Assembly: GCA_015063585.1 (NCBI GenBank)
Contig: SVTW01000007.1
Coordinates: 1 to 59,459 of the forward strand
Length of the DNA: 59,459 nucleotides
Direction of reading: 5' to 3'
Source: Oscillospiraceae bacterium
Lineage (GTDB): Bacteria; Bacillota; Clostridia; Oscillospirales; CAG-272
Shown: one piece after another, positions 37,234-45,094 of the stretch
Layout: each line of letters opens with the position of its first letter
Numbering within the stretch: position 1 is the stretch's first letter
Program-made: the position numbers and the translations under genes
Notes under the pieces: model-generated
The model's input: the letters and a program-made list of their open reading frames with translations, nothing else
What the model was told of the DNA's origin: nothing
The model's database searches: none

Positions 37234-38460
37234 ATGACCATCATTGAATTTTTTGATAAATCGGGAATTGAAAATATTATCAGCACGCTTCTCTGCGCCC
37301 CCGACAAGCTGATTTTGGTTGGACACAGCCGAAAAAAGATCGCGCGTCGGCTCCCCTATTACCATAGGGTGCTTGCGAATCGCGGACTTTCCACAGAGAT
37401 CCGTTCGATCACGGTTGGACAAAACAATCTCCAGGAGATCTATCAAACGCTGGTTGACCTTGTGGAGCAAAATGAAAAATGCATCTTTGATCTCACAGGC
37501 GGCGAGGATCTTTACCTGGTTGCCGTGGGCATGCTCCTGCAAACCCACCGCTCCCGCGTGCAATGCCACCGCTTCAACCTGCAAAACGGAAACGTGACCG
37601 ACTGTGACGCCGACGGTAGGGTTTGCAATTCCGAAAACATTGCGGTGTCGATCGAGGAGACCGTAATGCTCAACGGCGGAGAGATCGTGCGCGAACAGGA
37701 GGCAGGAGAGCCTGCCACCTGTGACTGGGATTGGACGCCCGCATTTCTTGACCAAATTGAAAAAATGTGGCTGCTAAGCCGCCGTGACCCCCGTCTTTGG
37801 AACGCGCAGATCAATCTGCTCGGCAGAGTTGGGGAATGTCACTTCACCTCCGATCGCATCGAGATGCAGATCGACGCAAACCGCCTCCTGCAATACAAAA
37901 AGAACGGCAATCGGGCAGCCGAAACCCTCCCGAATCTACTCAAGGAGCTGGAGCGCGCAGGGCTGATTCATGACCTGACGACACAAAATCGCATCACGTT
38001 CTGCTTCCCCGACCAGCAGATTCGCCGCTGTCTCACGGTTGCGGGACAGGTGTTGGAGGTTCTGATCGCATCTCGCATGATCGCGCTCACCGACAAGCAG
38101 GGCGATCGGCTCTACCATGACTGCAAGGTGGGTGTTGTGATCAATTGGGACGGCGACGGGGATACCCGCGTGCGCACGGTCAATGAGATCGACGTGTTCG
38201 CCATGCAAGGGAGCACCCCCATCTTCCTTTCCTGCAAGAACGGGGATTTTGACAGTGAGGAGCTCTACAAGCTCAACACGGTTGCCCTGCGCTTTGGCGG
38301 ACGCTTTGCCAAAAAGGTATTGGTTGCCGCCGACCTCGATAAAATGGGCAGTAAGGGAGAATTTCTGAAGGCGCGCGCCGAGGAAATGCAGATCCGCATC
38401 ATCGACCGCATCACCCGGCTCCCGCTGAACGAGCTCGACCGCATTTTGCGTACGCTCTGA
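37234..38460 (+). CDS. Card1/Can2-like CARF-domain nuclease
   Basis: This 408-residue protein has an N-terminal CARF-like Rossmann domain (about residues 1-145, with LILVGHSRKKIARRL and IFDLTGGED). A helical middle follows, then a C-terminal PD-(D/E)xK nuclease of the DUF1887 type. The active-site pattern is visible: Glu near 275, NEIDV (Asp 320) and LSCKNGDF (Lys 335), then LRFGG. Card1/Can2 enzymes are activated by cyclic tetra-adenylate from type III CRISPR systems and cut DNA or RNA. No CRISPR or Cas10 gene is present here, so the activating nucleotide may come from another source. The ATG at 37234 has a weak site (GAGAG), and the gene lies eight bases after the RyR membrane gene. Confidence 0.83.
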   Translation: MTIIEFFDKSGIENIISTLLCAPDKLILVGHSRKKIARRLPYYHRVLANRGLSTEIRSITVGQNNLQEIYQTLVDLVEQNEKCIFDLTGGEDLYLVAVGMLLQTHRSRVQCHRFNLQNGNVTDCDADGRVCNSENIAVSIEETVMLNGGEIVREQEAGEPATCDWDWTPAFLDQIEKMWLLSRRDPRLWNAQINLLGRVGECHFTSDRIEMQIDANRLLQYKKNGNRAAETLPNLLKELERAGLIHDLTTQNRITFCFPDQQIRRCLTVAGQVLEVLIASRMIALTDKQGDRLYHDCKVGVVINWDGDGDTRVRTVNEIDVFAMQGSTPIFLSCKNGDFDSEELYKLNTVALRFGGRFAKKVLVAADLDKMGSKGEFLKARAEEMQIRIIDRITRLPLNELDRILRTL

Positions 38461-38531
38461 ATTTCTCGCGCTCCCCTACGGCAAAAAGAAGAAGCAATTG
38501 ACAGAATAATGCATCACAGGAGGACATCAGA

Positions 38532-40973
38532 ATGGCAGAGTTTCAAACGAAAAGCAAAAATCAAACAAACCTTAAACAAAAGCCACGCGTGTATTTCACC
38601 TGTCATCCCGATGATTTTGACCGCTACTTTCAATTGATCTGCGATGACATTTTCAAAACGCACGATTGTACGGTATATTATACCGAAGATATGACAGAAC
38701 ACATCGCTGAAAAAGAAGTGGAACTCGGTCGAAACAACCTGTTTGTGGTTCCCGTTACGTATAAACTTCTTTCCACCCCGAACCGTGCAATGGACGAGGA
38801 TATTCCTTATGCTCTGTCAAATCACATTCCCGTATTGCCCTTTATGATGGAATCGGGGATTGAATCTTTCTATTCCGCCCCCGATAAATTCGGAGCGTTG
38901 CAATATTTAAATCCATATAGCACCGATTTTACCGAGATTGCCTATGCGGAAAAACTCAAAAAATACTTGGACTCGGTTTTGATCAGCAAAAAAACGGCAG
39001 ACCGCGTGCGCGCGGCATTTGACGCGTATATCTTTTTGAGTTACCGAAAGAAAGATCGCAAGTATGCCAACGAGCTGATGCGGCTTATTCATCAGATTCC
39101 CGGGTGCTATGACATTGCCGTTTGGTTCGATGAATTTCTGACCCCCGGCGAAAGCTTTCTGGAAAACATCGACCATATTTTAAAAAACAGCCGTTTATTC
39201 GCGCTTCTTGTCACGCCCAATCTTTTGGAAATGCCGAACGGCAAGCCCAATTTTGTTATGAAATCAGAATATCCAAAAGCAAGAACTGCGGGCCTTGAAA
39301 TTCTTCCTGCCGAAATGGTCAACACCGACCAACGGTTGCTGAAGAAAAAATTCAAAGGATTACCCGCTTGTATCAATCCGCATGATGAGAAAGCATTACG
39401 GGAGAATTTTCTCAGTGCCATTCGCAAGCTTTCCGTGGAAACCAACAACACGCCGGAGCATCAATTTCTGATTGGACTTGCTTATTTGGAAGGAATTGAC
39501 GTGGAGATCAACCGTGAGCGAGGTCTCAAGCTGATCACCGAAGCAGCAGAGGCCGCGCTTCCCGAAGCAATGGAAAAGTTGTATGATATGCATCAGGAAG
39601 GAATCGGCACAAGAGTCAACTACAAAAAAGCTCAAAAGTGGGGAGAACAACTCGTAAAATATAATATACAACAATATGGTGACGAAAATCCTGCCACCAT
39701 AAACGCATTGGAGCATCTCGCATTCACTTATCGAGATCTTGGAAATTGTAAAAAAGCATTAGAAATACTTGAAAAAGTATATGTTTCTCGTTGTAAAACT
39801 TTTGAAAAAAACCACCCAGATGTTCTCTCTGCGATAGAAAATTTATCATTAATCAATAGCGATCTAGGCAATTATAAAAGTGCATTGGAGTTAGGAAAAA
39901 AAGCATATATGCTTCGTTGCAAAATCCTAGGTGAGGAACATCCCGATACCCTAAGCACACTGGAAATCATTGCTCTCTCCTATTGCGATCTAGGCAATTA
40001 TAAAAGCGCGTTGGAATTGGAAGAAAAGTCATATGTGCTTCATTGCAAAATTTTAGGCGAGGAACACCCTGCTTCCATATCTGCTTTAAACAATCTATCT
40101 ACTATTCATTACAAGATGGAGAACTTCCAAAAAGCATTGGAATTAGAAAAGAAAGCATATACACTGCATTGTAAGAATCATTGTGAAGATCATCCGAATG
40201 CCTTACAATTTTTGAATAATATTGCAATTATATATAATTCTCTTGGTAACCATCAAAAAGCATTGGTACTACAAGAAAGAGCATATATAATTCAATGCAA
40301 AATCCTAGGTGAAGAACATCCCGCCACCTTAGTCTCGTTAAGCGGTATGGCTATGACTTGCTGTAACCTTGGCAATCATCAAAAAGCTTTGCGATTGCAG
40401 GAAAAAGCATATACAATTTTACTCGAAATTTGGGGTGAAAATCATCCGTCCGTACTTGCCTTACTTAGCAATTTGGCTGTAATTTATGGTGCTTTTAATA
40501 ACCAGAAAAAAGCAATTGAAACAGCTGAAAAAGTATATTTATGTCGTTGCAAACTTTTAGGTCGAAAGCACCCTGATACACTTTTATCTCTATGCAATCT
40601 TGCAACACTATATAGCAATCTAGGTGATTATAAAAAAGCACTAACTATGTATAAAAAAAGCTATAATCATTATCGCAATCTTTTTGGCGAAGAAAACCTC
40701 AAAACGCTATGTGCTGTGAGTGGTTTAGCTAAAGCTTATGGCTATTTGGAAAATAAAAATAAAAAATTAAAGTTTGAGGAAAAAGAATATAACCTATGTT
40801 GTAAGCTTTTAGGTGAAAATCACCCGACGACTTTAGAAGTTATGGACAAACTAATCCTTACTTACCACTCTGTTGGCGCTCATCACAAAGCTTTCGAACT
40901 AATAAAAAAAACAAGCAGATACAAAAAATTAAAAAAGTATATGTCAGCCACTCATCAAGATAGCAACTCATAA
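38532..40973 (+). CDS. TIR-domain protein with second TIR-like domain, Sel1 and TPR repeats
   Basis: This 813-residue protein has an N-terminal TIR-like domain (about residues 18-150, starting RVYFTCHPDDFDRYF). A canonical TIR follows (about 162-300): DAYIFLSYRKKDRKYANEL, VWFDEFLTPGESF and LVTPN, with Glu 246 in KSEYPKA where TIR NADases carry the catalytic Glu. Next are Sel1-like repeats (about 310-380) and ten kinesin-light-chain-type TPRs of 42 residues (each with a phrase like GEEHPDTL). Such proteins are expected to sense a partner or phage component through the TPRs and cleave NAD or make a cyclic ADP-ribose signal. AGGAGG precedes the start. The 71-base gap after the CARF gene shows no full promoter, so it may belong to the same operon. 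The TPR part is more AT-rich than the upstream genes. Confidence 0.88.
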   Translation: MAEFQTKSKNQTNLKQKPRVYFTCHPDDFDRYFQLICDDIFKTHDCTVYYTEDMTEHIAEKEVELGRNNLFVVPVTYKLLSTPNRAMDEDIPYALSNHIPVLPFMMESGIESFYSAPDKFGALQYLNPYSTDFTEIAYAEKLKKYLDSVLISKKTADRVRAAFDAYIFLSYRKKDRKYANELMRLIHQIPGCYDIAVWFDEFLTPGESFLENIDHILKNSRLFALLVTPNLLEMPNGKPNFVMKSEYPKARTAGLEILPAEMVNTDQRLLKKKFKGLPACINPHDEKALRENFLSAIRKLSVETNNTPEHQFLIGLAYLEGIDVEINRERGLKLITEAAEAALPEAMEKLYDMHQEGIGTRVNYKKAQKWGEQLVKYNIQQYGDENPATINALEHLAFTYRDLGNCKKALEILEKVYVSRCKTFEKNHPDVLSAIENLSLINSDLGNYKSALELGKKAYMLRCKILGEEHPDTLSTLEIIALSYCDLGNYKSALELEEKSYVLHCKILGEEHPASISALNNLSTIHYKMENFQKALELEKKAYTLHCKNHCEDHPNALQFLNNIAIIYNSLGNHQKALVLQERAYIIQCKILGEEHPATLVSLSGMAMTCCNLGNHQKALRLQEKAYTILLEIWGENHPSVLALLSNLAVIYGAFNNQKKAIETAEKVYLCRCKLLGRKHPDTLLSLCNLATLYSNLGDYKKALTMYKKSYNHYRNLFGEENLKTLCAVSGLAKAYGYLENKNKKLKFEEKEYNLCCKLLGENHPTTLEVMDKLILTYHSVGAHHKAFELIKKTSRYKKLKKYMSATHQDSNS

Positions 40974-41064
40974 ATATTTTTGAAACCAATCGAATCAGTA
41001 AAATCAAACCATAACCTCGTTGTTTGAAATTTCAAAATCTTTCAGTATAAATCGTTTAAAATCA

Positions 41065-41115
41065 CAGATACTAACATCACAAATCTGTAAAAACAAGTGA
41101 GATTAGGCGTGAAAG
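41065..41115 (+). repeat. AbrB-module upstream block, copy A
   Basis: About 50 bases, beginning near CAGATACTAACATCAC and ending GATTAGGCGTGAAAG, are identical except for one base to 58437-58487. They contain the pair CAGAT/ATCTG around a 13-base loop. In both places they precede a fragment of an AbrB-type gene by about 90 bases. The rest of the 228-base gap after the TPR gene shows no other feature. Confidence 0.85.
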
Positions 41116-41201
41116 CATTGCTTTCGGTATCGAACAGACAGAGTCCCTCGCACCGCTCGGTGTTAAGCACCGATCCGTTACTAAAAAGGAGATTTATACA
41201 T

Positions 41202-41309
41202 ATGAAAGCCACAGGAATCGTAAGAAGAATCGACGACCTCGGACGCGTCGTGATCTCCAAGGAAATCAGAAGAACCATGCGCTTCCGCGACGAGCTCCCT
41301 CTCGTATAA
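41202..41309 (+). pseudogene. truncated AbrB/SpoVT N-terminal DNA-binding fragment
   Basis: A 35-codon frame begins with the highly conserved AbrB/SpoVT start (MKATGIVRRIDDLGRVV, then SKEIRRTMRF) and stops where the last beta strands of the swapped-hairpin domain should follow. A normal domain needs about 50 residues. It is preceded by AAAAAGGAG and the upstream block shared with 58575. It is either a dead remnant or a very short peptide; a decaying copy is more likely. Confidence 0.75.
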
Positions 41310-41368
41310 CCGTGACATCGTTCGACGGGGTTTGCGTGGCGGTACATAGCGTGACGAAAAGAATAAAA

Positions 41369-41541
41369 GGGGGTGAGTCAAATGCAAAAATGCATTTGGT
41401 ACTCACCCCCGACGTTTTTTGCTTTGCGGCTAAACGCCGCAATTTTCGACTGCTTTGCAGTCGAAAACCGTAAATCCCGCACTACAAAAAAGCCTACCGT
41501 CGGCTTTTTTGAGCAGAGGCTGCGCCAATGACGCAGCCTCT
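41369..41541 (-). repeat. dispersed multi-hairpin repeat, copy 4
   Basis: This full-length copy has the GGGGGTGAGT hairpin first and the GAGGCTGCG stem last, in the same orientation as copies 1-3. It lies between the AbrB fragment and the remnant UDP-glucose dehydrogenase gene, whose stop is about 90 bases to the right and which would have read into the GAGGCTGCG end. With copy 5 in the opposite orientation at 57064 it brackets the polysaccharide locus. Confidence 0.92.
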
Positions 41542-41631
41542 TGGTTATTGGTAAGCTTATGTTACTGCGAATGTTTTCGCTTATTTCTCTCTACTCGCTC
41601 ACCATTTGTAACTCAAAGCTTGCATTCGGGA

Positions 41632-42137
41632 TCAATCCCTACGGAATAAATCCCTCGTATAAACCTTCTCTTCCACATCATCCAACACACTGTCATAGCG
41701 GTTTGCGATGATTGCTGCGCACATAGCCTTAAATTTGGCAAGATCATTCACGACCTTGCTACCGAAGAATGTGCTGCCGTCCCCAACGTCGGCTCGTAAA
41801 CTACTATGATGGTCGCGCTCTTCACTTTGAGCCGCTTCATGACACCCTGAATACTACTTTGACAAAAGTTATCTGAGCCGGCTTTCATGGTTAGTCGGCA
41901 CACACCAACCACCACTTCTTTCTCTTTATCTACACTCCAGTTATCGTTAGCTTCATATGCACCCGCAATCTCCATCACGCGGTCAGCGATAAAATCTTTG
42001 CGGGTTCTGTTGCTTTCCACGATGGCGGTCATCATATTCTGTGGAATATGCTCATAATTTGCCAAAAGCTGCTTAGTACCCTTTGGCAGACAGTATCCGC
42101 CGTAGCCGAAGGAGGGGTTGTTGTAATAGTCGCTGAT
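41632..42137 (-). pseudogene. UDP-glucose 6-dehydrogenase remnant
   Basis: Read leftwards, the sequence encodes the C-terminal third of a UDP-glucose dehydrogenase: [20 protein letters not shown] with the catalytic-Cys region, then [20 protein letters not shown] and [20 protein letters not shown]. Near 41796 one base has been lost, after which the family's final segment ([15 protein letters not shown] to [10 protein letters not shown]) continues in another frame and ends at 41632. The N-terminal two thirds are missing, and the break at about 42137 joins directly to the integrase fragment. An intact enzyme would make UDP-glucuronate for polysaccharide synthesis. Confidence 0.85.
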
Positions 42138-42605
42138 AGCCGTTCAGCCGCCCGAATTTGAAGATCGACTTCAAAACGCACAGAATATCCGCCACACTTT
42201 TGGGCAAAAGCGGGCTTCTGTTCGCTCCTCCCGACGCCATCAATTCCACGAAAATCGATTCACGGTGTGAAAATCGACCCGTTTGAGTGCATATTTTCCA
42301 AGCGTGGGAAGAATATACTTCTTCACGGTCATACAGTACCGTGTATAGGGGTACTCCTTGACGGCTGTTCTGATGTCGATCAACCAGTCTGCCGCAAGCT
42401 GTTCCACCGTTGCCAACGACTTGGACCGCACCGAGATACATTTTTGCGGCACGGAGAGCTCATCCAACCGTTTTTGCTTGACCTCGGCATAGCTGTCGGC
42501 GTACAGATAGCGGTATTTTGCAACGCCGTTTTCGTAATGATGAATTTAGCGTGCCTCCCAACGACCGGCTTTTCTTTTAAAAAGTTTTTCTCCTCTGCGA
42601 GACAT
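42138..42605 (-). pseudogene. tyrosine recombinase (integrase) N-terminal remnant
   Basis: Read leftwards from an ATG with AAAGGAG, the sequence encodes MSRRGEKLFKRKAGRW and the SAM-like core-binding domain (KYRYLYADSYAEVKQKRL, then VEQLAADWLIDIRTAVKEY). It is interrupted by an in-frame TAA at 42548-42546 and by a frame change near 42240. The last recognisable phrase, LLPKSVADILCVLKSIFKFG, is in the shifted frame. The catalytic domain is gone, so it is inactive. It is a sign of past site-specific integration or a switch element at the edge of the polysaccharide locus. Confidence 0.82.
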
Positions 42606-42783
42606 AAAAAACTCCTTTCGCATTCCTTGTATTTTGACTGCGAATAAAATTTTGTCACATTTTTTTGGAAAACTCTGCAACAAAAAGAAAACAAGAAGCC
42701 CTGTTTTGGGTAGATTTAGTGCCTTTCCCAAAAACATTTATAGAAGCCCCTCCCAATAAACCAGCTTTATTTCCTCAAAACGA

Positions 42784-42812
42784 TTGACAAATTTATGTTT
42801 GTGTGATATAAT
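42784..42812 (+). promoter_or_regulatory. main promoter of the polysaccharide operon
   Basis: TTGACA (42784-42789) and TATAAT (42807-42812) match the consensus fully with a 17-base spacer. The leader is about 104 bases. No further strong promoter was found before 57 kb, so the operon may be transcribed as one message. Confidence 0.85.
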
Positions 42813-42922
42813 AGGGATTGTAAAATCGGGTTTTATGGATTTTTTTGTCTCTTTTCGCGGTTATGAAGTGTGATACTTTGTTGCCGGGAGAAGGGCGGTT
42901 GTGTGTAATTGAGGGTGCGATA

Positions 42923-43540
42923 ATGGAAAAAAACGAAAATCACAATTTGCTGATCCTTGGAGCGGGGGTCTATGGACTCGTTGCCAAGGAGATCGCCGAG
43001 AGCATGGGAACATTCGGGAAGATCGCTTTTATCGATGACAATGCAAAAACGGCGCCTGATGGATTGCCTGTTATCGGTCGCTTTTCCGATGTTGAAACGC
43101 TTGCGGTTGAATACGGAAACGCGATCGTTGCGATCGGTAATCCCGAAGCGCGCTTGCGGCTGATCCGCACGATCGAAGAAAGCGGGGCTTGCCGTGTAGT
43201 CTCTCTGATATCCCCTCATGCCTATGTTTCGCCAACCGTACAAATTGAAAAAGGTTGCATCATTGAGCCCATGGCTGTCATTCATACAGGATGTAAGCTC
43301 GGCACCGGCTGCATCGTTTCAGCGGGTGCTGTGATCAATCATGTCAGCCAATGCTGTAACGGAGTACATATAGACTGCAATGCGACGGTAGCGGGATACA
43401 CTTGTGTTCCGCAAAAAACAAAAGTCGAAAGTGGGACGGTCTATCGAAATCAAGCAATCTCAGCCGAGGAGATGTTTGTGCCTATCAAAAACGATACTCC
43501 CACGAAACAGCCCACGGGCCTTTGCCGATTGACGGACTGA
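42923..43540 (+). CDS. NeuD/PglD-type sugar O/N-acyltransferase
   Basis: This 205-residue protein has an N-terminal Rossmann-like PglD domain (NLLILGAGVYGLVAKEIAE) and a left-handed beta-helix made of hexapeptide repeats (about residues 105-185). That is the architecture of acetyltransferases acting on UDP-4-amino-sugars (PglD) or sialic acids (NeuD). A nonulosonate pathway is encoded in the same operon, so either role fits. The helix is somewhat short. The start at 42923 follows GAGGGTG; the first Met in the frame is farther upstream and has no ribosome site. Confidence 0.8.
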   Translation: MEKNENHNLLILGAGVYGLVAKEIAESMGTFGKIAFIDDNAKTAPDGLPVIGRFSDVETLAVEYGNAIVAIGNPEARLRLIRTIEESGACRVVSLISPHAYVSPTVQIEKGCIIEPMAVIHTGCKLGTGCIVSAGAVINHVSQCCNGVHIDCNATVAGYTCVPQKTKVESGTVYRNQAISAEEMFVPIKNDTPTKQPTGLCRLTD

Positions 43541-43577
43541 CCTATAGCTTTGAAGACGGAATGTGAGGTTTAAGATT

Positions 43578-44216
43578 ATGTATAAGCATTTTTTCAAAAG
43601 GTTGATCGATCTGGTGCTCTCCGCTATGGGGATCATCGTTCTGGCACTCCCGATGCTGATTCTTGCGATCGTGATCAAGCTCGATTCCAAGGGACCCGTG
43701 TTTTTCAAGCAGAAGCGCATCGGCATACATAAGACACATTTTCATATTTTGAAATTTCGCACCATGCGCACCGATACTCCGCACGACGCGCCGACACATG
43801 AGCTGAGCGATCCTAAAAAATGGATCACAAAGGTCGGTGGATTTTTGCGCAAGACAAGTCTTGATGAGCTGCCGCAGTTGTTCAACATTTTCAGCGGAAA
43901 AATGAGCATCATCGGTCCCCGCCCTGCCCTTTGGAACCAGGACGATCTGATTGCGGAGCGAGATAAATACGGAGCAAACGATGTCAAGCCCGGACTCACC
44001 GGCTGGGCACAGATCAACGGACGGGATGAGCTTGAAATCCCGGTCAAGGCGAAGTTGGACGGAGAGTACGTAGAAAGAATGTCTTTCCTGTTTGACTGCA
44101 AATGCTTTATCGGAACGATCACCTCTGTCCTGAAATCCGACGGCGTCGTAGAGGGCGGAACCGGCGAGATGAAGAAACAGGAAAACGAAAAGAAAGAAGA
44201 AACGGTTGCAAAATGA
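43578..44216 (+). CDS. initiating sugar-phosphate transferase (PglC/WbaP type)
   Basis: This 212-residue monotopic membrane enzyme transfers a sugar-1-phosphate from UDP-sugar to undecaprenyl phosphate and so starts the repeat unit. It has one N-terminal hydrophobic segment (about residues 8-34), then the family blocks PVFFKQKRIG, HILKFRTMR, SLDELPQLFNIFSGKMSIIG with the catalytic Asp-Glu, and GLTGWAQINGR. The short length places it in the PglC-like group rather than the long WbaP group. It overlaps the next gene by four bases (ATGA). The C-terminal tail is lysine- and glutamate-rich. Confidence 0.92.
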   Translation: MYKHFFKRLIDLVLSAMGIIVLALPMLILAIVIKLDSKGPVFFKQKRIGIHKTHFHILKFRTMRTDTPHDAPTHELSDPKKWITKVGGFLRKTSLDELPQLFNIFSGKMSIIGPRPALWNQDDLIAERDKYGANDVKPGLTGWAQINGRDELEIPVKAKLDGEYVERMSFLFDCKCFIGTITSVLKSDGVVEGGTGEMKKQENEKKEETVAK

Positions 44217-45094
44217 AGAAAATACTGATCACCGGCGCGAACAGTTACATCGGCACGTCGTTTGAAAAATACATAAAAGAAAATTATCCGAACGATTACG
44301 CAATCGATACCGTGGATATGATCGACAGCTCCTGGCGCGAAAAGGATTTTTCAGGATACGATAGCGTGTTTCATGTCGCAGGGATTGCGCACTCCGACAA
44401 CGGAAAGATTAGTGCGGAAAAAGAAAAACTTTATTATGCAGTCAATACTGATCTGACGATTGAAACGGCGAAAAAAGCAAAGGCAGACGGTGTGAAGCAA
44501 TTTATCTTTATGAGCAGTGCCATTGTTTATGGCGAAAGCGCGCCGATCGGCAAGACCAAGGTTATTACGAAAGATACACCGGTTTCTCCAGCCAACTGCT
44601 ACGGTGATAGCAAGGTGCAGGCAGAGAATGGAATTCGGCCTTTGAATGATGATAGTTTCAAGGTTGTGATCCTTCGTCCTCCGATGATTTATGGAAAAGG
44701 TAGCAAGGGGAATTATCCATTGCTTGTCAAAATCGCGCTCAAAACCCCTGTTTTTCCATATATCAAGAATGAACGGTCCATGCTTTATATCGAGAATCTG
44801 TGTGAATTTATACAGCTCATGGTTAAGAATAACGAGCAGGGTACGTTTTGGCCTCAAAACGCTGAGTATAGCAACACAAGCGAGCTTGTAAAAATGATCG
44901 CCGAGGCGCACGGTAAAAAGGTCAGACTTATCAAAGGCTTCGGCTGGATGCTCAAACTCATGAGCCATTGCACAGGGCTCGTGAATAAGGCATTTGGAAG
45001 CTTGAGTTATGAGATGGGGATAAGCAAATACACCCACAATTATAGAAATGCTGATATTAAGGAAAGCATTAAAAGGACAGAAAAGGCAATATGA
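44213..45094 (+). CDS. NAD-dependent sugar-nucleotide epimerase/4-reductase
   Basis: This 293-residue extended SDR begins ILITGANSYIGTSFEKYI. It has SSAIVYGES for the catalytic Ser region and Tyr-x3-Lys in CYGDSKVQAE. Proteins of this type beside PglC-like transferases are often 4-keto reductases or 4-epimerases that make the first sugar of the unit (for example UDP-QuiNAc or UDP-GalNAc). The neighbouring positions fit that, but the reaction cannot be fixed from sequence alone. Both ends overlap adjacent genes at ATGA. Confidence 0.85.
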   Translation: MKKILITGANSYIGTSFEKYIKENYPNDYAIDTVDMIDSSWREKDFSGYDSVFHVAGIAHSDNGKISAEKEKLYYAVNTDLTIETAKKAKADGVKQFIFMSSAIVYGESAPIGKTKVITKDTPVSPANCYGDSKVQAENGIRPLNDDSFKVVILRPPMIYGKGSKGNYPLLVKIALKTPVFPYIKNERSMLYIENLCEFIQLMVKNNEQGTFWPQNAEYSNTSELVKMIAEAHGKKVRLIKGFGWMLKLMSHCTGLVNKAFGSLSYEMGISKYTHNYRNADIKESIKRTEKAI

